From the NCBI GenBank assembly GCA_900769115.1, contig CAAGFJ010000079.1, positions 1 to 62,160 of the forward strand: a stretch of DNA of 62,160 nucleotides, read 5' to 3'. The notes below the pieces were generated by a model. It searched no databases, was not told the DNA's origin, and saw only the letters and a list, made by a program, of their open reading frames with translations. This DNA comes from Lachnospiraceae bacterium (lineage in GTDB: Bacteria; Bacillota; Clostridia; Lachnospirales; Lachnospiraceae). Of this stretch, positions 53,030-62,009 are shown in pieces. The position numbers were made by a program, and so were the translations under genes. Each line of letters begins with the position of its first letter. Position 1 is the first letter of the stretch.

Positions 53030-53062
53030 TATTATATTGCGAACCCACACTTCGCACTTTCT

Positions 53063-53497
53063 TTATATAATATAATTATCACCTTTTTCCTGACTCCAAT
53101 CAAGCAAATCCTGAAGTGTCACCTTATCGACAACTCCCTTGATCGCATCATCTAACATCGTCCATAATCGCAAAGTGACGCAGGAATCCGCACGTTCACA
53201 CTGATTGATCTCATCTTCCAGACAGGCAACCGGTGCCAGATTCCCCTCTGTCAAACGCAGGATCATTCCCACTGTATATTCCTTCGGCTCTTTTGTAAGG
53301 CGGTAGCCTCCCTGAGCCCCTCTTAAACTCTTCACATAATTGGCACGTTTCAATAATGTAATGATCTGCTCTAAATACTTCTCCGAAATACTTTGTCGCT
53401 CTGAGATCTCTTTCACACGTATCATCTCACCTGTATTATTCTGTGCGAGATCCAACATCAATCGCAACGCATATCTTCCCTTTGTTGATATCTTCAA
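53063..53497 (-). CDS. Rrf2 family regulator, IscR-like
   Basis: A 144-residue winged-helix regulator (MKISTKGRYALRLMLDLA; recognition helix ISEKYLEQIITLL; wing GAQGGYRL). Three Cys (92, 100 and 106) match the cluster ligands of IscR, so it may bind [2Fe-2S] and control Fe-S or cysteine genes. No isc or suf genes are near. The start is TTG at 53497 after AGAGGA. The first Cys spacing is two residues longer than in E. coli IscR. Confidence 0.88.
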   Translation of the reverse strand: MKISTKGRYALRLMLDLAQNNTGEMIRVKEISERQSISEKYLEQIITLLKRANYVKSLRGAQGGYRLTKEPKEYTVGMILRLTEGNLAPVACLEDEINQCERADSCVTLRLWTMLDDAIKGVVDKVTLQDLLDWSQEKGDNYII

Positions 53498-53563
53498 TCT
53501 AAATCCTCTCCTTCTTCCGTGAACAACCTCTGATTTCCTTTATTATACTCTTTTCCTAGTAAA

Positions 53564-55303
53564 TTAGTCAAGAATATTTATATCAATCTGCTGCGTGGGA
53601 TAGGTCAACCGAAATTGTCCAAACACATTTGCCAGATTCATAATGCCATACCCCCATATCGGATTCGGATAGGAATACTCCTCATCTCTTACTGCACCTT
53701 TATAAAAAAAGCTTTGTATCTGTCTGGCATAGAAATATCCCAATTGGTAATGTTCCACGTTCCATTGTAGGAACAATGCCATAACTCCAGCACTATGTGC
53801 CGCCGCAACAGATGTTCCACTTTGCTCTATAAAATTATTATGCAGCCCTGGTCCGGTAATTGCCACTCCCGGTGCTGCCAAGTCTGGTTTCACCTGTTCC
53901 CTTGTATTGAATCCTCTTCCTGCCTTTGCATAAATACTGCCATTGCGATGACTATATGCCGTAACCGTCATAACCAGCATCGCATTACCGGGTGCCGTAA
54001 TTGTATTTCCCGGATCCGGATTCAAAAAATATGTGTCAGGTTGTACGAACTGCCGCAAAGGCAGCCAGATATTAAAATTCCTCTGTCGTCCCTCATCTGC
54101 ATAGACCTGAATGGTCCATATTCCAGGTGTTGGTCGCCGCAGACGAACAAAAATCAATTCTTCTCCCGTATATATCTCCACCATCTGATAGGCAACATAG
54201 AGTTCCGATTGCGTTAATGACAACTGGATTACCTCCTCCTGTCCAAAACGAGGTGGAATACGCTCTAAACGTTCTCCCTGCGGCGACACAATCCCAATTG
54301 CAAAGGTGGTTGGAGCTCTGCCCCACATCTCCAAAGTGAGATTCTCCTGTCCCTCTCCTACATTCAGTTCTACCAAATCATATCCCAGATTTTCTGGAAC
54401 ACTTCCGGCATAATGCAAACGTTCATTCCCTTCATTACCCGCGGGTGCACTCACCATAATCCACACATTCTCTAACAGAATAGATAAGTACTGCTCCAAA
54501 AAGGTATATCCCAAATGACCTCCATTGCTGCTTCCCAGTCCAATCACTATAGAAATAGGTCGATTTCGGCTTAATGCATACCGATATAAATATTCCACTG
54601 CATAGATCAAATCCGTTTCCGAATAAGCCTCCGCATTCTCCGCTATACCATAAAACTCTTTCAAATACGGCTTCGCAGTCTTTAACTTCACAACCGCAAT
54701 CTCTGCTCCGCCTGCTATCCCTTTAAAATCCATCTGCCGGTTTTCTCCCCCTGCCGCCACCCCTGTCATATAAGTACCATGACCATTTGTATCATTGGAT
54801 GGCACAATTTCAAACGGATTCTCCGAGTCAATTGCTTCTTGAATCTGTCCGTTTGAAAATGCTGTTCCGAAATACGGAAGCGGAATTGCATCACTTTTTT
54901 CAAATCCATATAATGTCTGGTCCCATATAACACCAATCCTGCTTTTTCCTTGTGCATCCAAAAAAAGTGAATTTTGATAATCAATCCCTGTATCCACCAC
55001 TCCAATTATCACATTTTTCCCATCCAAGTTAAAATAATTAGGATTTTGTACGGATTTCACCCCAATTGTCTCAATATTGGAAGAATCCATAAGGCCAAAT
55101 AGTTTTGGGACATAAGAATAAGGGGTTCGTTCCAGCAGTGTCAGATAATCTTCCGGTCTTGACATGTGCAATATGGCAATCTTAGGATCAACCACATTGA
55201 CACATCCCTTCCGATAGGCTTCTTCTGCACCTTCAAACCCCTTAAGAAAATTAATTCCATAATCGGAATAATCATTACTATATATCATCTCTTCACATGT
55301 CAT
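53564..55303 (-). CDS. S8 subtilisin-like protease (Csp-like)
   Basis: A 579-residue subtilase without a signal peptide, like the Csp proteins that process the germination enzyme SleC in Clostridia. The catalytic set is intact: Asp104 (VVDTGIDY), His175 (NGHGTYM) and Ser498 (SGTSVAAA). The long insert between His and Ser (about 290-460) fits the Csp jelly-roll. The ATG at 55303 starts MTCEEMIYSNDYSD; an upstream GTG at 55312 has no better site. Intact residues suggest an active CspB-type protease, not a CspC-type pseudoprotease. In a window with cotJ this points to spore germination; a vegetative role is possible. Confidence 0.85.
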   Translation of the reverse strand: MTCEEMIYSNDYSDYGINFLKGFEGAEEAYRKGCVNVVDPKIAILHMSRPEDYLTLLERTPYSYVPKLFGLMDSSNIETIGVKSVQNPNYFNLDGKNVIIGVVDTGIDYQNSLFLDAQGKSRIGVIWDQTLYGFEKSDAIPLPYFGTAFSNGQIQEAIDSENPFEIVPSNDTNGHGTYMTGVAAGGENRQMDFKGIAGGAEIAVVKLKTAKPYLKEFYGIAENAEAYSETDLIYAVEYLYRYALSRNRPISIVIGLGSSNGGHLGYTFLEQYLSILLENVWIMVSAPAGNEGNERLHYAGSVPENLGYDLVELNVGEGQENLTLEMWGRAPTTFAIGIVSPQGERLERIPPRFGQEEVIQLSLTQSELYVAYQMVEIYTGEELIFVRLRRPTPGIWTIQVYADEGRQRNFNIWLPLRQFVQPDTYFLNPDPGNTITAPGNAMLVMTVTAYSHRNGSIYAKAGRGFNTREQVKPDLAAPGVAITGPGLHNNFIEQSGTSVAAAHSAGVMALFLQWNVEHYQLGYFYARQIQSFFYKGAVRDEEYSYPNPIWGYGIMNLANVFGQFRLTYPTQQIDINILD

Positions 55304-55381
55304 GATCTGCACACCCGGCTCTATTCTTCTATATCCTATTCAGCCATGACATATAACGTTCACTCGCCCAAAAAGCTTTCC

Positions 55382-56761
55382 CTATGCATCTTTTAGAAAT
55401 GCCTTATACGACTTGTAAGCCTCGTATACATCCGCTTTACTTGTAATTTCCCATGGCGCATGCATATTAAGCACCGCAACACCACTGTCAATCACATTCA
55501 TACCATATAAGGACAAAATATAGGCGATCGTTCCACCACCGCCAATATCTACTTTACCAAGTTCTGCCGTCTGGAATGCCACATGATTATCATCCATGAT
55601 CTTACGCAGTTTTCCAATATATTCCGCATTCGCATCATTAGAGCCTGATTTGCCACGGGAACCTGTAAACTTATTAAATACAACACCCCGGCCAAAATAA
55701 GCGGCATTCTTCTTCTCAAATGCACTTGCATAATTCGGATCATATGCAGCTGACACATCGGAAGATAACATATAAGAAGCCGCCAGACATCTCTTAAGCC
55801 TCAACTCCGAATATTGTCCCATAGACTCCATCAGTTCTGCCACCGTATTCTCAAAGAACTTCGACTGCATACCGGTTGCTCCTACCGATCCAATCTCTTC
55901 CTTATCCACTAACAAACAGCACGCTGTACGTTTCACACTCTTCATATCAAACATTGCTGCAGCAGAAGTATAGGCGCACACACGATCATCCTGACCATAT
56001 GCCATGATCATAGAGGCATCCAATCCTGCTTCTCTCGCCTTACCAGCAGGCACAATCTCTAATTCTGCTGACAGGAAATCTTCTTCTTCCATATCATACT
56101 TCTTCTTCAAAATGGACAATACCATCTTCTTCACAGGTTCTTTTTCTTCATCCGGAAGAGGCTGACTTCCTACCAGAATATCCAGTTGTTCCCCTTCTAC
56201 AACCTTTGCCGCTTTTTTATCCATCTGCTCCCCTGCTAAATGTATTAACAGATCCGTCACACAGAAGATCGGATCTTTATCATCCTCACCAATTACAACA
56301 TCAATAATCTCGCCATCCTTCTTTGCAACTACGCCATGAATTGCTAACGGCAGCGTCACCCATTGATATTTCTTAATCCCGCCATAGTAGTGCGTATCCA
56401 AATATGCAAAATCCGTATCCTCGTACAACGGATTCTGCTTGACATCCATTCTCGGAGAATCGATATGTGCACCTAAAATATTCATACCTTCCACAATCGG
56501 AGCAGATCCTATCTGGAACAAAGCAATTGCCTTCTTCATATTGACTGCATATACTTTATCCCCTGCCTTCAGCTTTTTTCCCTCTTTCTTAACATCATCC
56601 AGATTCTGATATCCAGCCTCTTTTGCTAACTCTACAATATATTTCACACATTCTCTTTCTGTCTTACCATGATTCAGGAACTTACGATACTCCTTACACA
56701 GTGCTTCTAATTCCTTTGTGTCTTTCTTGTCATATTCTTTCCATGCATTCTTTCTTTCCAT
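55382..56761 (-). CDS. apeA: M18 family aminopeptidase (second copy)
   Basis: A 459-residue M18 enzyme. Metal and catalytic sites: LGAHIDSPRMD (His), YGQDDRVCAY (Asp), LLVDKEEIGSVGATGMQ (Glu-Glu), SSDVSAAYDPN (Asp), and NMHAPWEI (last His). It has only low similarity to the copy at 48883, so this is not a recent duplication. It lies 63 bases after clpX in the same direction, and this may be a peptide-recycling pair (ClpXP products then aminopeptidase); that is inference. Confidence 0.93.
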   Translation of the reverse strand: MERKNAWKEYDKKDTKELEALCKEYRKFLNHGKTERECVKYIVELAKEAGYQNLDDVKKEGKKLKAGDKVYAVNMKKAIALFQIGSAPIVEGMNILGAHIDSPRMDVKQNPLYEDTDFAYLDTHYYGGIKKYQWVTLPLAIHGVVAKKDGEIIDVVIGEDDKDPIFCVTDLLIHLAGEQMDKKAAKVVEGEQLDILVGSQPLPDEEKEPVKKMVLSILKKKYDMEEEDFLSAELEIVPAGKAREAGLDASMIMAYGQDDRVCAYTSAAAMFDMKSVKRTACCLLVDKEEIGSVGATGMQSKFFENTVAELMESMGQYSELRLKRCLAASYMLSSDVSAAYDPNYASAFEKKNAAYFGRGVVFNKFTGSRGKSGSNDANAEYIGKLRKIMDDNHVAFQTAELGKVDIGGGGTIAYILSLYGMNVIDSGVAVLNMHAPWEITSKADVYEAYKSYKAFLKDA

Positions 56762-56824
56762 TCTAACAGCCTCCTAATTTCCTTGCATATGGTTCTATTA
56801 TGCTCCGGGTCTGCCCGGATCTAT

Positions 56825-58228
56825 TCATTCTGTCGTTGTTGGCAGCTCATCTCCCTCTAACGCCAAGGTTCCCCGCATTTCTAATATAGGACCGCCCGTT
56901 CCCTCAATGTAATCCTTGGTAATGGTCACTCTGCCAATATTATCATCTCTCGGAATCTGATACATAATATCTAACATGAATTCCTCAATAATCGCACGAA
57001 GAGCCCGCGCACCTGTCTTCTTCTCTAATGCCCTTCTGGCAATTGCATGGTATGCGCTGTCATCAAATCGCAGGTCCACACCATCTAAAGCCAATAGTTT
57101 TTTGTATTGCTTGAGAATGGCATTCTTTGGCTCCTTCATAATCTGTACTAACATATCCTCGTCTAATCCCTCTAATGTAAATAGAATCGGCAGACGTCCC
57201 AGAAATTCCGGAATCATACCAAACTCACGAAGATCTTCCACTGTAACCTTGGAAAGCAGATTACGGTCTTTGTCATATTTATCTTTCAGATCTGCCTGAA
57301 AACCGATGGAAGACTTCTTATTCAGACGTGTTTTAATAATATCCTCCACATCCGGAAATGCTCCACCACAGATAAATAATATATTCCTTGTGTTCATCGT
57401 TGTAAGCGGAACCATTGCATTCTTACTGCCAGAACCAACCGGCACCTCAACCTCAGCTCCTTCTAATATCTTCAAAAGACCCTGCTGCACGGCTTCTCCA
57501 CTGACATCCCGTGAATTCGTATTACGCTTCTTGGCAATCTTATCAATCTCATCAATAAATACAATTCCCCGTTCTGCCTTCTCCACATCATTATCTGCAG
57601 CTGCGAGCAGCTTCGAAAGTACACTCTCTACATCGTCACCAATATATCCTGCCTCCGTCAACGTCGTAGCATCTGTAATAGCAAGTGGAACATTCAGAAT
57701 ACGTGCTATCGTCTTCACTAAGTATGTCTTACCAGAACCTGTCGGACCAACCATCAACATATTAGACTTTTCAATCTCAATATCATCCATAGAATCAGTC
57801 AACACTCTCTTATAATGATTATATACCGCAACTGAGATTACCTTCTTCGCATATTCCTGTCCAATAACATACTCATCTAACTTTGCCTTCATCTCATGTG
57901 GCGCAGGAATCGTACTTAATGTTAATTCCGGTTGTTCTTCTTTTTTCTTTTTTTCTTTCTTTTTCTTCACCTTCTGTTTCTTCGGAATATCATCTACCGG
58001 TGTAAACTGATTCATATTCATATTCGGAAGATTCGAGAAATCCATAAACTGCATTCCCCCACTATTAAAACTGTCAAATGTCTTCTGCATACAATCCTGA
58101 CAGATATTAATATTGTTTGGAAGATATATTAACTTTCCCACCTGGGATTCCGGTCTGCGGCATAAATAACAATATTTTTCATAATCATCTTTCTTATTAT
58201 CCTGCGTATCTTTGTTGTTATCATCCAT
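56825..58228 (-). CDS. clpX: ClpX-type AAA+ unfoldase with lysine-rich insert
   Basis: A 467-residue unfoldase that feeds ClpP. The N-terminal zinc domain has Cys20, Cys23, Cys43 and Cys46. A basic insert of about 20 residues (about 80-97, mostly Lys) separates it from the AAA+ core: GPTGSGKT (Walker A), FIDEIDKIA (Walker B), sensor-2 GARALRAIIE. The GYVG-type pore loop reads AGYIGDDVES, not GYVGEDVEN. The IGF loop for ClpP is visible as SSIGFQAD, so ClpP binding should be kept. No clpP is adjacent. With these changes it may be a paralogue of the housekeeping ClpX. The ATG at 58228 follows GGAGG. Confidence 0.9.
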   Translation of the reverse strand: MDDNNKDTQDNKKDDYEKYCYLCRRPESQVGKLIYLPNNINICQDCMQKTFDSFNSGGMQFMDFSNLPNMNMNQFTPVDDIPKKQKVKKKKEKKKKEEQPELTLSTIPAPHEMKAKLDEYVIGQEYAKKVISVAVYNHYKRVLTDSMDDIEIEKSNMLMVGPTGSGKTYLVKTIARILNVPLAITDATTLTEAGYIGDDVESVLSKLLAAADNDVEKAERGIVFIDEIDKIAKKRNTNSRDVSGEAVQQGLLKILEGAEVEVPVGSGSKNAMVPLTTMNTRNILFICGGAFPDVEDIIKTRLNKKSSIGFQADLKDKYDKDRNLLSKVTVEDLREFGMIPEFLGRLPILFTLEGLDEDMLVQIMKEPKNAILKQYKKLLALDGVDLRFDDSAYHAIARRALEKKTGARALRAIIEEFMLDIMYQIPRDDNIGRVTITKDYIEGTGGPILEMRGTLALEGDELPTTTE

Positions 58229-58361
58229 ACTGATTACCTCCAATTCTGCCTTATGCAACACCTCGTATCTATTGTCCGGAGCTGCATATACATGTACAGT
58301 ATATCAAAATTCAATTCAAATTACTATTGTAAGTTTGTTCCTAATCTCCACTGATCAGCTT

Positions 58362-59051
58362 CTATATGTAAGTTTCCCGAAATGTCTTCGGTGTCATTCC
58401 TATAAAACGCTTGAATTCTCTTAACATATGAGATGGATCTGCATACCCGGAATCGTATGATACCTGCGCCAGTGTAACCGTCTCATCCTCCCGCATTGCT
58501 GTTGCAGCTTCCTGTAATCGCAAAAGCTGACCATATCGTTTCGGTCCATATCCAAACTGTTGTCGAAATACATGCTCAATCTGTCTTGGCGTATATTGTA
58601 TTCCAAATGCAGTCTGCTCCACCGATTCCTTTCCTGCCGTCTTCTGTATCTGTACCAGAACCTGTTCCACTAACGGATGTACCTTCTGCGTATATAGTAC
58701 CCGCAAGCCATTTCTCTCATAATACATCCGCCGTTCTTCAAAAGAATTCATTTTTTCCATACAGCAAAAAAACTCCTCTAACTCTTGTGTCCTCTGATTA
58801 CATATATATACCGGATCTATTGCAATGCCTAACAGTCTCTCATTATTCTTTTTCCATACCACCGCCTGTACTTCATAATGATATTCCTCTAAATGATTCT
58901 GCCTCCATATATAATGAATTCTGCCATCTGGAATATACATTGCATCCCGATCTGCAACCCACTCATAATAAAAACACCCGGGAATCCTATCTGTCTGTGC
59001 AATCTCCATTGTATGATATTCTTTTTTATATAGAAATCCATATCGATCCAT
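58362..59051 (-). CDS. AraC family transcription regulator
   Basis: A 229-residue regulator. The N-terminal half (1-115) is an unrecognised ligand domain with FYYEWVADRDAMYIPDGRIHYIWR. The C-terminal AraC DNA-binding domain (about 135-228) has both HTHs, with YTPRQIEHVFRQQFGYGPKRYGQLLRLQ and DSGYADPSHMLREFKRFIGMTPKTFRE. GGGAG lies 8 bases before ATG. It is divergent from the Amt-PII gene, whose 387-base gap it borders; a link to nitrogen control is possible but not shown. Confidence 0.9.
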   Translation of the reverse strand: MDRYGFLYKKEYHTMEIAQTDRIPGCFYYEWVADRDAMYIPDGRIHYIWRQNHLEEYHYEVQAVVWKKNNERLLGIAIDPVYICNQRTQELEEFFCCMEKMNSFEERRMYYERNGLRVLYTQKVHPLVEQVLVQIQKTAGKESVEQTAFGIQYTPRQIEHVFRQQFGYGPKRYGQLLRLQEAATAMREDETVTLAQVSYDSGYADPSHMLREFKRFIGMTPKTFRETYI

Positions 59052-59197
59052 ACTATCGGCTCCCGTCTCCTTTTTTTGCTATCATACACGCATCTTACCA
59101 ACTTTGCAATCCCCTCTACGCTTAACTTCTTTAACACAAAATGCCATAGTTTTGAATCGTTTTTTCGCATTCATCCTAAAAAAATTAAAAATTGCTC

Positions 59198-59225
59198 TTG
59201 ACAAATTAACAATCTTAAGTATAAT
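59198..59225 (+). promoter_or_regulatory. Promoter of the Amt-PII gene within an inverted repeat
   Basis: TTGACA (59198-59203), 16 nt, TATAAT (59220-59225). An imperfect inverted repeat GCTCTTGACAA (59194-59204) / TTGTTAAGAGC (59232-59242) encloses the promoter, so a repressor or a DNA loop could act here. Confidence 0.75.
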
Positions 59226-59242
59226 AGTGAATTGTTAAGAGC

Positions 59243-59418
59243 AAAGGTGCTTCACACAAGGCGTGGAGCATCTTTTTTTACTTTATAGGAAAGTTCGTCC
59301 TATAAAATAAAACGCTCCGCTAAGGAGAAATCCAAACAAAGACAAAGGCGTCTTTCCCAGTTGTTACGAAAGTACTCTATCTTTCGCAACAAGTGGGTGA
59401 GACGCCTTTCATTTTTTA
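59243..59418 (+). promoter_or_regulatory. Two-terminator attenuator leader of the Amt-PII gene
   Basis: Hairpin 1: AAAGGTGCTTCAC / GTGGAGCATCTTT and a T-run (59243-59279), only about 10-15 bases after the transcript start. Hairpin 2: TTTATAGGA / TCCTATAAA (59282-59306). Hairpin 3: CTCC / GGAG (59315-59327). Hairpin 4: AAAGGCGTCT ... AGACGCCTTT with an inner CGAAAG/CTTTCG stem, then TTTTTT (59344-59418). The ribosome site comes only after hairpin 4. Readthrough must therefore pass two terminators, which suggests antitermination. The factor is unknown. Confidence 0.75.
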
Positions 59419-59438
59419 ATGAGAAGGAGGAATGTCTT

Positions 59439-61229
59439 ATGACGAAAGAAATTTTGAGTGCCATTGATGGCGAAGTGTTTGGCGTCTGGTTCCTGATCGG
59501 TGCCGCGCTGGTATTTTGGATGCAGGCAGGTTTTGCAATGGTGGAGGCCGGATTTACCCGGGCAAAAAACACCGGTAATATTATTATGAAAAACCTGATG
59601 GACTTCTGTATCGGTACTGTAATGTTTATCTTAATCGGTTTTGGATTGTTTTTAGGAAAGGATGCTCTTAGTGGTTTCACCGGAACACCAAACTTTGACA
59701 TCTTTACAGATTATGCGAATTTTGACTGGTCGAACTTCGTATTCAACTTAGTATTCTGTGCAACAACCGCTACGATCGTATCCGGTGCTATGGCAGAGAG
59801 AACCAAGTTCTTATCTTACTGTGTATATTCCGCAGTCATCTCCGCTGTGATCTATCCTATTGAAGCTCACTGGACATGGGGTGGCGGCTGGTTATCTCAG
59901 ATGGGCTTCCACGATTTTGCCGGTTCTAACTGTATTCATATGGTAGGTGGTATCTCCGCATTGATCGGTGCTGCTTTACTTGGACCTAGAATTGGTAAGT
60001 TCACAAAAGACAAGGATGGCAAGATCAAGGTCGGTGCTTTCCCGGGACACAACATTGCACTTGGTGCACTTGGTGTATTCATCTTATGGCTTGGCTGGTA
60101 CGGATTCAACGGAGCCGCTGCAACAAGCGTTGGTCAGTTAGGTGCTATCTTCGTAACTACAACAATTGCTCCAGCCGTTGCTACTGTAGTATGTATGATC
60201 TTTACCTGGATAAAATACGGTAAGCCAGATGTTTCTATGTGTTTAAATGCTTCCTTAGCCGGTCTGGTAGCGATCACAGCTCCTTGTGATGTTGCAGATG
60301 CTTTGGGTGCTACAATCATTGGTGCTGTATCCGGTATCTTAGTTGTATTTGGTGTTTGGTTCTGTGATAATGTGATCCGTGTAGATGATCCGGTTGGTGC
60401 TGTAGCCGTACATATGATGAATGGTATCTGGGGTACAATCGCCGTTGGTTTATTTGCAACTGATACCACTCCAACTTACAGCCTTGCTGATAGTGCAGGC
60501 AACCCAATGCTTGGTCTGTTCTACGGCGGTGGTTTCAAATTATTAGGTATTCAGCTTACCGGTATGTTAGCAACTGCAGTCTGGACAGCAATTACGATTA
60601 CAATTACATTCTTACTTATTAAGAAAATCTTTGGTCTTCGTGTTACACCGGAAGAAGAGATTGTCGGTCTGGATGCAACTGAGCATGGTTTGGAAACTGC
60701 TTACGCTGGTTTCTTAACATATGGCGATCGTATCAGTGGTGCTTCTATGGAAAATGATCTTGCACCATTTACACCGGCTGATATCGGTAGCGAAATTGCA
60801 GGTGCCGGTATTCCGGTTGATGAGGCTGTTCCGGTTCAGGTTGTAGAGAACTCTACTCCGGTTGCTTCTGACGTGAAGCTTTCCAAGGTCGATATCATCT
60901 GTAAGCAGAGTAAATTTGAAGAACTTAAGGTTGCCTTAAACGCAGTAGGCGTTACTGGTATTACCGTAACACAGGTGCTTGGATGTGGTGCACAGAAGGG
61001 TGCTACCAAGTACTATCGTGGAGTTGAGATGGAAATGTCCTTACTTCCAAAAGTTAAGGTCGAAGTCGTTGTCAGCAAAGTTCCGGTTGCTGCTGTTGTA
61101 AAAGCCGCTAAGAAGGCCCTTTACACAGGCAACATCGGAGATGGTAAGATCTTTGTATACGATGTTGAGAACGTAATCAAGGTTCGTACCAGCGAAGAAG
61201 GTTATGCAGCCCTTCAGGGTGAAAACTAA
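59439..61229 (+). CDS. amt: Ammonium transporter fused to PII protein
   Basis: A 596-residue fusion. Amt is residues about 1-410 with 11 predicted helices (MVEAGFTRAKN; WTWGGGWL; twin His in HMVGG... and HMMNGIWG). A charged linker leads to a complete PII domain (about 480-591: DIICKQSKFEELKVAL; T-loop GAQKGATKYYRGVEMEM; GDGKIFVYDVENVIKVRT). PII would gate the channel from inside in response to ATP/ADP and 2-oxoglutarate. The Tyr that is uridylylated in E. coli GlnB (Tyr51) is Met here, so control by uridylylation is unlikely. The ATG at 59439 follows AAGGAGG. Codon use is normal. Confidence 0.95.
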   Translation: MTKEILSAIDGEVFGVWFLIGAALVFWMQAGFAMVEAGFTRAKNTGNIIMKNLMDFCIGTVMFILIGFGLFLGKDALSGFTGTPNFDIFTDYANFDWSNFVFNLVFCATTATIVSGAMAERTKFLSYCVYSAVISAVIYPIEAHWTWGGGWLSQMGFHDFAGSNCIHMVGGISALIGAALLGPRIGKFTKDKDGKIKVGAFPGHNIALGALGVFILWLGWYGFNGAAATSVGQLGAIFVTTTIAPAVATVVCMIFTWIKYGKPDVSMCLNASLAGLVAITAPCDVADALGATIIGAVSGILVVFGVWFCDNVIRVDDPVGAVAVHMMNGIWGTIAVGLFATDTTPTYSLADSAGNPMLGLFYGGGFKLLGIQLTGMLATAVWTAITITITFLLIKKIFGLRVTPEEEIVGLDATEHGLETAYAGFLTYGDRISGASMENDLAPFTPADIGSEIAGAGIPVDEAVPVQVVENSTPVASDVKLSKVDIICKQSKFEELKVALNAVGVTGITVTQVLGCGAQKGATKYYRGVEMEMSLLPKVKVEVVVSKVPVAAVVKAAKKALYTGNIGDGKIFVYDVENVIKVRTSEEGYAALQGEN

Positions 61230-61245
61230 TCTCCCCTTTCAACAT

Positions 61246-61280
61246 AAGGGACGCAGCACATTATGTACTGCGTCCCTTTT
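61246..61280 (+). terminator. Terminator of the Amt-PII gene
   Basis: AAGGGACGCAG pairs with CTGCGTCCCTT, then TT. It lies 17 bases past the stop codon. Confidence 0.85.
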
Positions 61281-61288
61281 ATGCTCTT

Positions 61289-61405
61289 GCACAGCGTAAG
61301 TGAAACGGACGGACGCGCATGTCAGGAGCGTATGAGCCCGGCTTTAGGGTGGTGTCATGTTGCCGCAGGCACACTTGCGTTACGGGCTCGCACGCAGCAG
61401 ACACT
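61289..61405. repeat. GC-rich structured intergenic repeat
   Basis: A GC-rich patch starting GCACAGCGTAAGTG. GAGCCCG and CGGGCTC (61334-61390) are inverted, and GCGTAAGTG partly pairs with CACTTGCGT further on. No plausible gene. I recall similar sequence among unplaced reading frames in Lachnospiraceae genomes, so it is probably a dispersed repeat. Confidence 0.5.
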
Positions 61406-61440
61406 AATGCTCCTAATAATATGCTAACTCACATAAAAAA

Positions 61441-61825
61441 CGGATATGGATTCGGAAGTGTATATACAAATGATACATATATATTTTTGAATCCATATCC
61501 GCTTTTGTTCGTTATACATATTATTACGTCGCAAAGTGCTGGCGTGCTCCACGTACCTGCTTGCAAGCATGACAGACCACCCCTGCCGGGATTTACTTTT
61601 CATGTACATGCGCTGTGTATCGTATAACCATCTTTACTGGCTGTGCTTATCGCCCACCCGAAGCCGTTCTGGTATTGATTGGCTCCAGAATTTTAAATGC
61701 GGTTTATATTTATATGCTGGCTATGCAACGGCATAGTATAATATACTAATTGGGATAATTTAAAGCGGATATGAATTAAGAATGTACACTTATAATTAGT
61801 TCGTGTACTTATAATTCATATCCGC
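61441..61825. repeat. Two related terminator-like hairpins, GGATATG...CATATCC
   Basis: Hairpin A: CGGATATGGATTC (61441-61453) / GAATCCATATCCG (61489-61501). Hairpin B: GCGGATATGAATTA (61765-61778) / TAATTCATATCCGC (61812-61825) with inner GTACAC/GTGTAC. Both end in CTTTTGTT. They look like two copies of one element. Confidence 0.65.
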
Positions 61826-62009
61826 TTTTGTTGTATAAAAAGCCAAACAACTTGGCATTCTTATGTATCAATCAGGAATTGTTCTCGTCATAATCGCCTA
61901 TATTAATAAGTTGTCTTTGGAATCCTTCATATTGTTTCCTATATTTTCCCGGTACAGTAGATCGCCCGCACCGATGCTAGAACGGCTTCGGGTGTGGCGA
62001 TAAGCACAG
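61641..62009. repeat. ~370-bp element with 30-bp terminal inverted repeats
   Basis: The left arm (61641-61670, CTGTGCTTATCGCC...) and right arm (61979-62009) are inverted copies differing by one or two bases. Hairpin B lies inside. There is no ORF of note. The layout is that of a MITE-like element or a dispersed regulatory repeat. No clear target duplication was found. Past it, to the window end, GCACTTAAT...ATTAAGTGC is a further inverted repeat (about 62095-62150). Confidence 0.55.

Noticed and set aside
59243..59330. ANTAR-type tandem hexaloop hairpins in the Amt leader
   Set aside because: The loops are 7, 7 and 5 bases and lack the A1/G4 pattern, so the known motif is not met, although antitermination is still likely.
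61319..61736. Plus-strand frames of 60-100 codons at the right end
   Set aside because: They run through inverted repeats and hairpins, have no ribosome sites and show no family pattern.
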